Positions 10,220 to 18,758 are shown, numbered from the stretch's first letter. The stretch: 64,000 nt of DNA from Halomonas sp. ML-15 (GCF_014779595.1 NZ_JACXZT010000002.1:62001-126000); one strand, 5' to 3'. A program made the numbers and translations. The notes: generated by a model not told the origin, from the sequence alone.

Positions 10220-11002
10220 ATGACCTCAAACAACAAGCCGCTTGTTGCCTTGCTGGCCGCACTGGCCGCTACCGCCTATACCGCCAATGTCAGCGCCGAC
10301 GGCGACGCCGATGAGGCGACGCTGTGCGCCCAGGAAGCCTACAAGATGGGGCTGCGCTATCAGCAGCAGTCGGCCGAAATTGCCGCCCTACAGCGCCAGG
10401 GGTTCGCCTTGGCCACGCTGCGTCTCGAGCAGCAGATCGCCGACCACGGTGACGGTGCCAACCTGGCGATCATCACCGATCTCGACGAGACGGTGATCGA
10501 CAATACCGAGCTGCTGGTGCGCGACATGAACCTGTGTCACGACTACACCGTCTGGGATACCTGGCTGCACTGGGAGCGCGAAGGTACGCCGCGCTTGATC
10601 CCTGGCGCCATGGACTTCCTCGAGTTTGCCGATGAGCAGGGCGTGGCCATCTACTATGTCTCGGACCGCTACGAGGAGAACAAGCAGGACTCCCTAGCCA
10701 CCCTCGAATCGCTTGGACTGCCGCAGGTCGCCGACGATACCCTGCTGCTGCTGGGGCCGCCCAAGCAGGAGCGCCGCGAGTTCGTCGAGGACAACTACAC
10801 CTTGGTCATGCAGCTGGGCGATACCCTGCACGACTTCTCCGAAGACTTCGTCAGCGATGTGCCCCTCGAGGAGCAGCATGAGCGGGTCGAGGAGCACGCC
10901 GAGCGCTTCGGCTTTGATTGGATCGTGTTCCCCAACGCTACCTACGGCACCTGGGAAGATGCCGAACTCGACGAGTGGGATGCTCCCTTCGAAACCGAGT
11001 AA
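10220..11002 (+). CDS. Periplasmic HAD acid phosphatase, 5'-nucleotidase lipoprotein e(P4) family
   Basis: A 260-residue HAD superfamily class IIIB phosphatase. An N-terminal signal peptide ends near VSA-DG; no lipobox cysteine is present, so this member looks soluble rather than a lipoprotein. The nucleophile motif is DLDETVIDN (about 88-96), followed by YYVSDR (motif 2) and GDTLHDFSEDF (motif 4). The e(P4) family dephosphorylates nucleotides and other phosphomonoesters outside the cytoplasm. The protein is very acidic, as expected for a halophile. GGAG precedes the ATG. Confidence 0.92.
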   Translation: MTSNNKPLVALLAALAATAYTANVSADGDADEATLCAQEAYKMGLRYQQQSAEIAALQRQGFALATLRLEQQIADHGDGANLAIITDLDETVIDNTELLVRDMNLCHDYTVWDTWLHWEREGTPRLIPGAMDFLEFADEQGVAIYYVSDRYEENKQDSLATLESLGLPQVADDTLLLLGPPKQERREFVEDNYTLVMQLGDTLHDFSEDFVSDVPLEEQHERVEEHAERFGFDWIVFPNATYGTWEDAELDEWDAPFETE

Positions 11003-11010
11003 GCCCCGCC

Positions 11011-11033
11011 GCCTGCCGCGCTGAGCGGCAGGC
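11011..11033. terminator. Hairpin between convergent phosphatase and channel genes
   Basis: GCCTGCCGC (11011-11019) pairs perfectly with 11025-11033 around a 5-base loop, directly after the phosphatase stop. No strong T tract follows on the plus strand. Confidence 0.5.
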
Positions 11034-11045
11034 ATAAGGCAGGCC

Positions 11046-11085
11046 ACGACGCCCCCTCACGCCGGATCGGTGGAGGGGGCGTCGT
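11046..11085. terminator. Second hairpin overlapping the end of the channel gene
   Basis: ACGACGCCCCCTC (11046-11058) pairs perfectly with 11073-11085. The 13-bp GC-rich stem includes the last codons of the minus-strand channel gene and could stop transcription from either side. Confidence 0.5.
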
Positions 11086-11953
11086 CGTTGTCAGCCTTCG
11101 GCGCGTTGGGGTCGGGGGTCTCTTCGTCGAGCCAGGTGCCGCAGCGCAGGCAGTAGCGGGCGCGCTGCTCATGGCGGTCGTGGCCACAGCCCGGGCAGGC
11201 CTGGTCGGAGTAGCGGTCGGCGCGGATCGAGCGAATCACCTCGGCGGAGAACACCCCGGTGGGAATGGCGATAATCGAGTAGCCGAGCAGCATCACCAGG
11301 GTCGAGATGATCTGGCCGAGCGGTGTCACCGGCACGATGTCGCCGTAGCCCACCGTGGTCAGGGTGACGATGCCCCAGTAGATCGCGGTAGGGATACTGG
11401 TAAAACCGGCCTCCCGGGGTTCGATGGCGTACATCAGCGCCGAGAACAGCGTCACCAGCATCAGCACCCCGAACAGGAACAGCATGATCTGGTGCCAGCT
11501 GTTCTTGAGCGCCTCGACCAATAGTCGGCCCTCGCCGACGAACTGCATCAGCCGCAGCACGCGGAAGATCCGCAGCACCCGCAGCAGGCGGATCATCACC
11601 AGCGACTGGGCGCCGGGCACCACCAGCAGCAGCCAGGTGGGCAGGATCGCCAGCAGGTCGACCACGCCATAGAAACTCTTGAGGTACTGCTGCGGCCGCT
11701 CCAGGCAGTAGATGCGCAGCAGCATCTCGAGGGTGAAGGCCAGCGTGAAGCCCCACTCCAGCCAGTAGAACAGGCCGCCATAGGCGGCGTTCAGGTGTTC
11801 GATGCTGTCGAGCATCAAGACTGTCACGCTGGCCAGGATGGCGGTGATCAGCGCGATATCGAAGCCCTTGGCCAGCGGCGTATCCGACTCGAAGATAATC
11901 TGGAATAGCCGGGTGCGCAGGCCTTCGCCACCAGGCTTGAGAGCAGGGTTCAT
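11057..11953 (-). CDS. Voltage-gated-type potassium channel with C-terminal zinc ribbon
   Basis: A 298-residue six-transmembrane ion channel. The S4-like segment carries regularly spaced arginines (RLLRVLRIFRVLRLMQF), and the selectivity filter is TTVGYGD before the last helix, the potassium-channel signature. The cytoplasmic tail is unusual: it ends in CPGC...CLRCG, a four-cysteine zinc-ribbon-like motif. The start overlaps the upstream CYTH gene by 4 bp, so the two are translationally coupled. Gating stimulus and physiological role are unknown. Confidence 0.9.
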   Translation of the reverse strand: MNPALKPGGEGLRTRLFQIIFESDTPLAKGFDIALITAILASVTVLMLDSIEHLNAAYGGLFYWLEWGFTLAFTLEMLLRIYCLERPQQYLKSFYGVVDLLAILPTWLLLVVPGAQSLVMIRLLRVLRIFRVLRLMQFVGEGRLLVEALKNSWHQIMLFLFGVLMLVTLFSALMYAIEPREAGFTSIPTAIYWGIVTLTTVGYGDIVPVTPLGQIISTLVMLLGYSIIAIPTGVFSAEVIRSIRADRYSDQACPGCGHDRHEQRARYCLRCGTWLDEETPDPNAPKADNDDAPSTDPA

Positions 11954-12831
11954 GGGATCCTCCTGATCCGCCAGTCGGCCAGTCGCTGAGCGAGGGCCAG
12001 CGCGGCCTGGCCGCCGGCAAGGTCGAGCCGACCGTGGGCATCGAGGCCCTGGACGGTGCGCCGGGCCAAGTCTTGAGTGTCCCGATCATCGGCACTGACG
12101 GCAAGCCTGGCCAGCGACGCGTGAGCGGCCTCGATAAAACTGGCCTGGCGACTGTCGCGGTAGGCGTCGAGGGCGGCCATGGCACGGTCGAAGCAGGCGC
12201 GTGGCGAGTCCTCCTCCTCGGGAAGCGCCCACTGGTTGGCACCCAGCGCCGCGCCGCGCGCCGCCTTGCTGGCCTGGGCCGGGCGCAGCGCGACCTGCTC
12301 CGCCAGGCTCTCGGCCAGCTGCCACAGGGCGGCGACCGTGCCGTCCTTGAGCTCCAGTTCCAGCTCGCAAATCTCGGCGCGCCTCCCCGCGGCGACGATC
12401 TCCCCCTCGTCCACGGCCAGCTCGATATGGCTGTCGGGGTGCCTGAGCTGCCAGGTGCGGCGCTGGAAGTCGGTGCGAAAGCGCGGCGTCAGAGCGCCGA
12501 GGGTGGCGGCATCCAGGTCGCGCATCGGCAGCAGGGCGGCGAGTCCGTCCAGATCCAGCTCGGGACCGTCGATGGGCCACTCCCATTCGCCGCGCTGGGA
12601 GAGTCCGCCGCTGCCGGCGCCGCTGGTTTTCAGGGTCTGCAGGCAGCGGCCATCGACCCGGCGGATGCGCAGCGCGACTCGCGCTCGCTCCAGGTCACCG
12701 TCGGGAGTGTCGAAGTAGGTATTGGTCAGGCTGCGCGGAGACTCGGCCCCGGCGGCCAGCAGCGCAAGCCGGGGCAGGGCGGTGAGGCCAGCGTGGTCGA
12801 CGGCGAGCTTGAGCTCGATTTCCTGGCTCAT
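11950..12831 (-). CDS. CYTH-domain inorganic triphosphatase (YgiF-like)
   Basis: A 293-residue CYTH-domain protein. The N-terminal EIELK is the ExExK signature, followed by NTYFDTPDGDLERARVALRIRR and KTSG, the basic and acidic tunnel strands of triphosphate tunnel enzymes. E. coli YgiF hydrolyses tripolyphosphate. This protein is shorter than YgiF (433 residues) and keeps only a partial C-terminal CHAD-like helical part. It is coupled to a potassium channel gene and divergent from the DUF47-Pit phosphate pair, which suggests a link to phosphate metabolism. Confidence 0.88.
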   Translation of the reverse strand: MSQEIELKLAVDHAGLTALPRLALLAAGAESPRSLTNTYFDTPDGDLERARVALRIRRVDGRCLQTLKTSGAGSGGLSQRGEWEWPIDGPELDLDGLAALLPMRDLDAATLGALTPRFRTDFQRRTWQLRHPDSHIELAVDEGEIVAAGRRAEICELELELKDGTVAALWQLAESLAEQVALRPAQASKAARGAALGANQWALPEEEDSPRACFDRAMAALDAYRDSRQASFIEAAHASLARLAVSADDRDTQDLARRTVQGLDAHGRLDLAGGQAALALAQRLADWRIRRIP

Positions 12832-12934
12832 GGACGATGTCCCCTGGATGATGACAGCAAGATGAATTTTTCATGACGCTGGCAATGGCAGTCTCTATAC
12901 TGTCGCCGCCATTCCCAACTGCGCAAACCGCTCT

Positions 12935-13615
12935 ATGGTAACCACGAATCCGTTTTCGGCGATGTTTGGTCGTTCGCCATTCCAGCCGCTGCTGGCGCAT
13001 ATCGTCAAGGTCAATGAGTGTGCCGACCAGCTGCTGCCATTCTACGATGCGGCACTCGCCGGTGACTGGGATGGCGCCGCCCGCCATCGCGAAGCGATCA
13101 CCGACCTCGAGCACCAGGCCGACGAGCTCAAGACCGAGCTGCGGCTCAACCTGCCCAGCACTCTGTTCCTGCCGGTGTCGCGCTCCGACCTGCTCGACCT
13201 GATCGCCGTCCAGGACAAGATCGCCAATAAGGCGCGGGATATCACCGGCATCATGCTGGGGCGCTGCATGCGCATGCCGCAGCCCTTGGCGCAGCCGATG
13301 CGTGACTATCTGGTGACCTCCATCGCCTCGGTGGCCCAGGCGCGCAAGGCGCTGGAGGAGCTCAAGGAGCTGCTCGAGTCGGGCTTCGGGCGCAACGTCA
13401 ACGAGGTGATGCAGAGCCTGATCCGCGACCTCCACGATCTGGAGCACCAGACCGACGACCAGCAGGTAGCGATTCGCCGCCTGCTGTTCGAACTCGAGAG
13501 CGAGTTGCCGCCGGTAGACGTGATCTTCCTCTACAAGATCATCGACTGGATCGGTGAGCTCTCCGACCGCGCCGAGCGCGTCGGCAGTCGCCTGCAGATT
13601 CTCACCGCTCGCTGA
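12935..13615 (+). CDS. DUF47/TIGR00153 PhoU-like Pit accessory protein
   Basis: A 226-residue all-helical PhoU-like protein (DUF47, TIGR00153), usually encoded directly before a Pit phosphate transporter and thought to modulate it. Conserved stretches are GDW..A..H...I..LEHQADELKTELR and DLHDLEHQTDDQQ. The start shown is at 12935; an ATG at 12962 (MFGRSP) is also plausible. TATACT at 12896-12901 is a candidate -10. It sits 61 bp upstream of the pit gene, presumably as one operon. Confidence 0.92.
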   Translation: MVTTNPFSAMFGRSPFQPLLAHIVKVNECADQLLPFYDAALAGDWDGAARHREAITDLEHQADELKTELRLNLPSTLFLPVSRSDLLDLIAVQDKIANKARDITGIMLGRCMRMPQPLAQPMRDYLVTSIASVAQARKALEELKELLESGFGRNVNEVMQSLIRDLHDLEHQTDDQQVAIRRLLFELESELPPVDVIFLYKIIDWIGELSDRAERVGSRLQILTAR

Positions 13616-13676
13616 GGCCTGGCTCCCTACGCTAGCCGCCTAGACCTTACCTAACACCCACATAGGACCCGACCCT

Positions 13677-14945
13677 ATGTTGATCATCGCGCAACACGGT
13701 GAAATCTTTATCATCCTGGCGTGTGCCTTCGGCTTCTTCATGGCCTGGGGCGTAGGGGCCAATGATGTCGCCAATGCCATGGGCACCTCGGTGGGCTCCA
13801 AGGCGATCACCATCAAGCAGGCGATCATCATTGCCGTGATCTTCGAATTCCTCGGCGCCTGGTTGGCCGGCGGCGAGGTCACCTCCACCATCCGTGGCGG
13901 GATGATCGATCCCGACCTGCTCGACGGCAACCCCGAGCTGCTGGTGTATGGCATGCTCTCGGCGCTGCTGGCCGCGGCGATCTGGCTGATGATCGCCTCG
14001 GCGCGGGGCTGGCCGGTGTCGACCACCCACTCCATCGTTGGCGCCATCGTCGGTTTCGGTGCCGTGGGGCTGGGGGTGGAGGCGGTGGCCTGGGGCCAGG
14101 TGGGCACCATCGCCTCGAGCTGGGTGGTGTCGCCGCTGCTGGCCGGCAGCATCGCTTTCATGTTGTTCAAGACCGTCCAGTACCTGATCTTCGAGGCCAA
14201 GGACCCGTTCGCGGCGGCCAAGCGCTACGTGCCGATGTACATCTTCCTGGTCGGTTTCGTGGTCGCCATGGTGACCCTGACCAAGGGGCTGACCCACGTC
14301 GGCCTCGACCTCAGCTTCGGCCAGAGTCTGCTGTATGCGACCCTGTTCGGCCTGTTTCTTGGGTTACTCGGCCTCCTGCTCGAACGGCGCGTCAATCCCT
14401 CTCAGCCCTCCGCCGACGACCATTTCGGCTATGCCGGCGTGGAGCGGGTGTTCGGCGTACTGATGATCTTCACCGCCTGCGCCATGGCCTTCGCCCACGG
14501 CTCCAACGACGTGGCCAATGCGGTCGGCCCGCTGGCCGCCGTCATCAGCGTGGTGCAGAGCGACGGGGTGATCGACAGCGCGGCCCTGGTGCCGTGGTGG
14601 GTGCTGATCCTGGGCGGCGGCGGTATCGTCTTCGGCCTGGTCACCTATGGCCACAAGGTGATCGCCACCGTGGGCACCGGGATTACCGAGCTGACCCCCA
14701 GCCGTGGCTTTGCCGCGACCCTGGCGGCTGCCACCACCGTGGTGCTGGCCTCGGGCACCGGGCTGCCGATCTCCACCACCCACACCCTGGTGGGCGCGGT
14801 GCTCGGCGTGGGCCTGGCACGCGGCATCGCCGCGCTCAACCTGCGGGTGATCGGCACCATCGTGATGTCGTGGCTGATCACCCTGCCGGCCGGTGCCGGC
14901 CTGGCGATCATGTTCTTCTTCATGTTCAAGGGCATCTTTGGCTAG
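13677..14945 (+). CDS. pit: Low-affinity inorganic phosphate transporter, Pit family
   Basis: A 422-residue inner-membrane transporter of the PiT family. The duplicated family signatures are clear: GANDVANAMGTSVGSKAI in the first repeat and HGSNDVANAVGPLAAV in the second, each followed by a (S/P)STTHSIVGA-like or STTHTLVGAVLG segment. PiT proteins take up phosphate, generally as metal-phosphate with protons or with Na+. It follows the DUF47 accessory gene. Confidence 0.95.
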   Translation: MLIIAQHGEIFIILACAFGFFMAWGVGANDVANAMGTSVGSKAITIKQAIIIAVIFEFLGAWLAGGEVTSTIRGGMIDPDLLDGNPELLVYGMLSALLAAAIWLMIASARGWPVSTTHSIVGAIVGFGAVGLGVEAVAWGQVGTIASSWVVSPLLAGSIAFMLFKTVQYLIFEAKDPFAAAKRYVPMYIFLVGFVVAMVTLTKGLTHVGLDLSFGQSLLYATLFGLFLGLLGLLLERRVNPSQPSADDHFGYAGVERVFGVLMIFTACAMAFAHGSNDVANAVGPLAAVISVVQSDGVIDSAALVPWWVLILGGGGIVFGLVTYGHKVIATVGTGITELTPSRGFAATLAAATTVVLASGTGLPISTTHTLVGAVLGVGLARGIAALNLRVIGTIVMSWLITLPAGAGLAIMFFFMFKGIFG

Positions 14946-14975
14946 GCGCCCAGCGCCCAGGACCTAGCGCCCAGT

Positions 14976-15003
14976 GACGGCCCGCCCCTTGGTGCGGGCC
15001 GTC
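14976..15003 (+). terminator. Terminator hairpin after pit
   Basis: GACGGCCCGC (14976-14985) pairs perfectly with 14994-15003 around an 8-base loop, 30 bp after the pit stop. The tail is only weakly T-rich. Confidence 0.65.
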
Positions 15004-15093
15004 TTGCGTCGAGTGGTGGTGCCGCGCTTTTCGCTGCTCTGCTATCATCGAGCCTCAACCCGATTCCATTCCTCTGCTGCCGGAGCGCGGCCC

Positions 15094-16407
15094 TTGAACA
15101 CTCGTTTCCCCTTCGTCGACTGGTTCCGCAATTCATCGCCCTATATCAATGCGCACCGCGGCCGAACCTTCGTGATTCTGATCGAGGGCGAGGCCATGGC
15201 GCAGGGGCGAGGCGAGCAGCTGATTCAGGACCTGGCGCTGCTGCACACCCTGGGGGTGCGGCTGGTGGTGGTGTTCGGCATTCGCCCACAGGTGAATGTT
15301 GCGCTGGAGGCGGCGGGGGTTACTCCGGTGCGCTACGACGGACGCTGGGTCGCCAACGACGCCATCATGGCCTGCGTCGAGCGGGTGGCCGCCGAACAGC
15401 GGCTATGGCTGGAGGCGCGGCTCTCCCTGGGGCTGCCCAACACCCCTCTGCACGGTGTCGAGCTGACGGCGGTTTCCGGCAACCTGGTGATGGCCAAGCC
15501 GCTGGGGGTGCGCGAGGGCGTCGACTTCGACCATAGCGGTGAGGTGCGTCGGGTGCGCGCCTCGGCGATACAGGCGCTGCTCGAGCAGGGCTCGCTGGTG
15601 CTGCTGCCGCCGCTGGGCTTCTCCAGCACCGGCGAGGTCTTCGATCTGGATGCCTCGGAGGTCGCCCAGCAGGCGGCGGTGGCGCTCAAGGCCGACAAGC
15701 TGATCCTGCTTGGCGAGGCCGATGGTCTGCACGACGAGAGCGGCGCACTGCAGCGCCAGCTGACGCCGTCCGAAGCCGAGCCGCTGCGCCATCACTGGCA
15801 GCCGGGTAGCGAACTCGATCGTCATCTGGCGGCGGCCTGTCGCGCCGCGCGCTACGGCGTGGCGCGCACTCACCTGCTGTCGTGGCACGACCACGACGCC
15901 CTGCTCGGTGAGCTGTTCACCCGCGATGGCATCGGCACCATGATCACTCAGCATCGCTACGAGCAGCTGCGTGCAGCGCAACTGGGCGATATCGCCGGCC
16001 TGCTCGAGCTGCTCGAGCCCCTCGAGCGGCGCGGCATGTTGGTGGCGCGCTCCCGAGAGCGCCTCGAACATGAGATCGACGACTACCTGGTGATCGACCG
16101 CGATGGCATGATCATCGGCTGCGCGGCGCTGCACGCCTTTGCCGAGGCGCAGATGGGCGAGCTGGCCTGCGTGGCGGTGCACGCTGACTACCGAGGCGGC
16201 GCGCGGGGCGAACTGTTGCTGGCCGAGACCGAGCGTCGCGCTCGACGTCTGGGGCTGACCTCGCTGTTCGCGTTGACCACCCACACCACCCACTGGTTCT
16301 TCGAGCACGGCTTTCGTCTGGCCGAGCTTAGCGAGCTACCGACCCTCAAGCGCGACGCCTACAACCATGCGCGTAAATCCAAGATCCTGCTCAAGCCACT
16401 TGGCTAA
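15094..16407 (+). CDS. argA: N-acetylglutamate synthase (amino-acid N-acetyltransferase) ArgA
   Basis: First step of arginine biosynthesis: acetyl-CoA plus glutamate to N-acetylglutamate. The N-terminal amino-acid-kinase-like domain (YINAHRGRTFVILIEGEAM) binds the arginine effector, and the C-terminal GNAT domain (CVAVHADYRGGARGELLLAETERRAR) is catalytic. TTG at 15094 is chosen because GGAG lies about 8 bp upstream and the protein then begins LNTRFPFVDWFR, aligning with E. coli ArgA and giving 437 residues against 443. A GTG at 14974 would add a 40-residue arginine-rich extension not seen in the family. Confidence 0.93.
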   Translation: MNTRFPFVDWFRNSSPYINAHRGRTFVILIEGEAMAQGRGEQLIQDLALLHTLGVRLVVVFGIRPQVNVALEAAGVTPVRYDGRWVANDAIMACVERVAAEQRLWLEARLSLGLPNTPLHGVELTAVSGNLVMAKPLGVREGVDFDHSGEVRRVRASAIQALLEQGSLVLLPPLGFSSTGEVFDLDASEVAQQAAVALKADKLILLGEADGLHDESGALQRQLTPSEAEPLRHHWQPGSELDRHLAAACRAARYGVARTHLLSWHDHDALLGELFTRDGIGTMITQHRYEQLRAAQLGDIAGLLELLEPLERRGMLVARSRERLEHEIDDYLVIDRDGMIIGCAALHAFAEAQMGELACVAVHADYRGGARGELLLAETERRARRLGLTSLFALTTHTTHWFFEHGFRLAELSELPTLKRDAYNHARKSKILLKPLG

Positions 16408-16422
16408 GAGCTGCTCGCCCCA

Positions 16423-16441
16423 TGGGGAGGCCTGCTCCCCA
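16423..16441 (+). terminator. Short hairpin after argA
   Basis: TGGGGAG (16423-16429) pairs with CTCCCCA (16435-16441) around a 5-base loop, 15 bp past the argA stop. No T tract follows; a weak or Rho-assisted end is possible. Confidence 0.45.
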
Positions 16442-16453
16442 GTCTGTCCGGCC

Positions 16454-16471
16454 TGTCGCAGAAATGCGGCA
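16454..16471 (+). promoter_or_regulatory. GlrR-like binding dyad
   Basis: TGTCGCAGAAATGCGGCA fits TGTC-N10-GACA, the GlrR site known from enterobacterial glmY promoters, with one mismatch (GGCA). It lies about 210 bp upstream of the predicted sigma-54 promoter, at normal enhancer distance. The glrR gene lies downstream in the same locus. Confidence 0.45.
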
Positions 16472-16505
16472 AGTCGGCGTTGAGCGTCGCTAAAAAGCAA
16501 CTATT

Positions 16506-16518
16506 TAACTCATTGATT
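16506..16518 (-). promoter_or_regulatory. IHF consensus site
   Basis: On the minus strand AATCAATGAGTTA matches the IHF consensus WATCAANNNNTTR at every position and sits in an AT-rich patch. It lies between the GlrR-like dyad and the sigma-54 promoter, where an IHF bend would be expected. Confidence 0.55.
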
Positions 16519-16675
16519 CTTATGAATAAAGCTTTTCCTGGTTTTATTGTGTTGCCTAACGGCGACGGAATGGTCTGCGATCTGCCCCGCGTTTGGCGGT
16601 TTTCCGCACGTGCTAGCGAGTTGGCACTTTTATGTCGCCTTTAACATGCTGATTTTAAAGGTGGTGAGCGTTTTC

Positions 16676-16691
16676 TGGCACGGCTGTCGCA
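16676..16691 (+). promoter_or_regulatory. Sigma-54 (-24/-12) promoter candidate
   Basis: TGGCACGGCTGTCGCA matches TGGCACG-N4-TTGCA with a single change (TCGCA). The invariant GG (16677-16678) and GC (16689-16690) are at the required 12-bp distance. The predicted start is near 16702. No protein-coding gene with family support begins soon after, so it appears to drive the structured RNA described next. Confidence 0.65.
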
Positions 16692-16701
16692 ACTAGGTAG
16701 G

Positions 16702-17160
16702 GCGAGCAAGGGAATCGGATCATTACGGCTCGATCCGCTTCCCAGGCCAGACCGACAGGGCAAGCATCACCACCCTGTGCCACTTGCTCGACAGGTCTGG
16801 TCAGCGTCTGCTCCACGCGATGTGTGACTTAGGTTGCGATGAGACGGGGTGCCGCCGGTTAGGCAAGGAATGGCACCGTAAGGGCAAGGACGCCCCGGCA
16901 TGGATGCCTCATCCCCCTTCGGGGGGATCGAATTCAGGATAGCGCTGCCGAAGGCAGCGATATCGAGAACGAAGCCGAGTGGCACGCCACTCGCAGTGCG
17001 ACAGCGGCACCCTGGCATGAGGATGCTGGCGCGCGGCTTCAGAGCCTTTGGGCTCATAGAGAGTGATGATGGATTGTCCGGCCAGGCGGCTAATGCATCT
17101 CAATCTCTACCCCTTCAGTTCCCTGCGTACTTGGGCCGGCTCTGCCGGCCCTCTTTTTTT
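16702..17160 (+). ncRNA. Predicted structured non-coding RNA, sigma-54 driven, upstream of glrK
   Basis: No convincing protein frame fills this stretch, but it is dense in perfect hairpins: 16710-16721 with 16732-16743 (11 of 12 pairs); 16747-16753 with 16794-16800 enclosing further pairs; 16848-16853 with 16872-16877 plus an inner GCC/GGC; 16882-16885 with 16892-16895; 16911-16917 with 16922-16928 closed by a TTCG tetraloop; 16943-16949 with 16953-16959; 16977-16983 with 16986-16992; and 17042-17046 with 17051-17055. It ends at a strong terminator. The setting resembles glmY, which lies upstream of glrK in enterobacteria, but the length of about 460 nt and the sequence do not let me call it GlmY. 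A structured leader of glrK is the main alternative. Confidence 0.6.
17133..17160 (+). terminator. Strong intrinsic terminator before glrK
   Basis: GGGCCGGC (17133-17140) pairs perfectly with 17144-17151 across a 3-base loop, followed by a run of T residues to 17160. There is no coding gene with family support between argA and this point, so it marks the end of a separate non-coding transcript. Confidence 0.9.
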
Positions 17161-17246
17161 GCTCGACGGTAAAAACAGACAATTCTGTTATCCTGTGTGG
17201 AACAGCCATGACACCACCTCTTTTCCTTTTACATAGAACTTTGGTC

Positions 17247-18755
17247 ATGACCACCCAGGTTTCGCGCCGCTGGCGCCCCCGCTCTCTGCTGCAGCTGGTG
17301 CTGCTTGCTTTCATCGTGGTGATGCTGCCACTCGGCGTGCTGATGTTCCATGCCGGCCAGGCGCTCTCCGAGCTCACCCGCCTGGCCGACGTCAGCGCCC
17401 GTCAGGCGGTGGAGGAGACGCGCCGTGCCCGCGAGCTCTCCAGCCTGGCGCTGGAGATGGAGCGCAGCGCGCGACAGTACGCGGTGATCGAACAAGACGG
17501 CCTGATGGAGATCTATCTCGAACGCGTCGATGAGTTCGGTGAGTTGCTCGACCAACACCGCCGACTGCTGCCCGACGACCCGCATATGCTGGCGCTACTC
17601 GACCAGCTGTCGATGCTGCGCAGCATGCCCGAGCTACCCATCGAAGACTTCCGCGAAGAGCTGTTTGCGTTCGTGCCCTTTGCCGCCAACACCGAGGCGG
17701 TGCGGCGTGCCACCAATCGCCATATCGACACCCGTATCGACACCATTCGCGAGCAGGCCAGCAGCGTGCAGACCCGGCTGTGGCTGCAGACCGCCGCGCT
17801 GGTCTCGGCCAGCCTGATGCTGATGCTGCTGTTCACCTGGTTGATCATTCGCCCGATCCGCCAGCTCGAGCGGCGCATCCTTGGGCTCGGAGACAGCGGC
17901 AAGGCGGCGGCGCCCAAGACGATCCAGGGGCCAGCCGAACTGGTCAGCCTCGGCGACCGCCTCGACTGGCTGTCGTCGCGGCTCCGCGAACTCGAAGCGC
18001 AGAAGCAGCAGTTCCTGCGCCATATGTCCCACGAGCTCAAGACCCCGCTGGCCAGTGTGCGTGAGGGTACCGCGCTGCTCAGCGACGGTGTGGCCGGTGA
18101 GATCACGCCGCGTCAACTGGAGATCCTCGAGCTGATCGACAGCAGCGGTAAGGAGCTGCAGACCCTGATCGAACAGCTGCTCGACTATAATCTGCTGCAG
18201 CATGACAAGGGCACCAACGTGTCGCGCTTCGACGTTGCCACCGTGGTCAAGGAGCTACTCGCCAAGCATCAGTTGGCCCTTGAGCACAAGGAGATGCACG
18301 TCGAGTGGTTCGACAAGCCCCTCGACTGGCAGGCCGATCGTATTGCCACCGGGCGCATTATCGACAATCTGCTGTCTAATGCGATTGCCTACGGTGAAGA
18401 TGGCGGGGTGCTGGCCATCCGAGCCTGGACCCGTGGCGAACGGCTGTTTGTCGAAGTGGCCAACAGCGGTGAGCCGATTGCTGAAGAGGACCGGCCGCGG
18501 CTGTTCGAGGCTTTCTATCAGGGCCGTGCCCGGCGCAAGGGTCCGCTCAAAGGGTCGGGGATTGGCCTCTCCGTGGCCGCCGACTGTGCCCGCGCCCAGC
18601 ACGGAGAGCTGACGCTGGTGGACGAGAGTCAACTGCCGGTCTGTTTCCGACTGGTACTACCCTGGGCAGATGCTGAGGCAGAAGGGACGGCCGCAAGCAA
18701 GGTGCCTTTGATGCTGCCCTCAGAGGCGGCGAGTCATCACGCAAGGAACGAATGA
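17247..18755 (+). CDS. glrK: Sensor histidine kinase GlrK (QseE)
   Basis: A membrane histidine kinase aligning with E. coli GlrK along its length: a first membrane helix (LLQLVLLAFIVVMLPLGVL), a periplasmic helical sensor, a second helix (LVSASLMLMLLFTWLII), a HAMP linker, H-box RHMSHELKTPLASVREGT, LIEQLLDYN, then N, G1 and G2 ATP-binding boxes (KGSGIGLSVAADCARAQHGELTLVDES). The start is put at ATG 17247, which matches the E. coli N-terminus; an in-frame ATG at 17208 adds 13 residues. It is the first gene of glrK-qseG-glrR and phosphorylates GlrR. Confidence 0.93.
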   Translation: MTTQVSRRWRPRSLLQLVLLAFIVVMLPLGVLMFHAGQALSELTRLADVSARQAVEETRRARELSSLALEMERSARQYAVIEQDGLMEIYLERVDEFGELLDQHRRLLPDDPHMLALLDQLSMLRSMPELPIEDFREELFAFVPFAANTEAVRRATNRHIDTRIDTIREQASSVQTRLWLQTAALVSASLMLMLLFTWLIIRPIRQLERRILGLGDSGKAAAPKTIQGPAELVSLGDRLDWLSSRLRELEAQKQQFLRHMSHELKTPLASVREGTALLSDGVAGEITPRQLEILELIDSSGKELQTLIEQLLDYNLLQHDKGTNVSRFDVATVVKELLAKHQLALEHKEMHVEWFDKPLDWQADRIATGRIIDNLLSNAIAYGEDGGVLAIRAWTRGERLFVEVANSGEPIAEEDRPRLFEAFYQGRARRKGPLKGSGIGLSVAADCARAQHGELTLVDESQLPVCFRLVLPWADAEAEGTAASKVPLMLPSEAASHHARNE

Positions 18756-18758
18756 ACC

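Noticed and set aside
14974-15093. N-terminal extension of ArgA from GTG 14974
   Set aside because: The extra 40 residues are arginine-rich and lie across the pit terminator; TTG 15094 has a ribosome site and matches the family start.
16622-16640. Another TGGCAC (TGGCACTTTTATGTCG) as sigma-54 promoter
   Set aside because: The -12 element is absent; the copy at 16676 has correct spacing and a near-perfect -12.
16900-17172. Open frame of 90 codons in the argA-glrK gap
   Set aside because: No ribosome-binding site, no family resemblance, and the frame runs through the terminator hairpin; RNA structure explains the stretch better.
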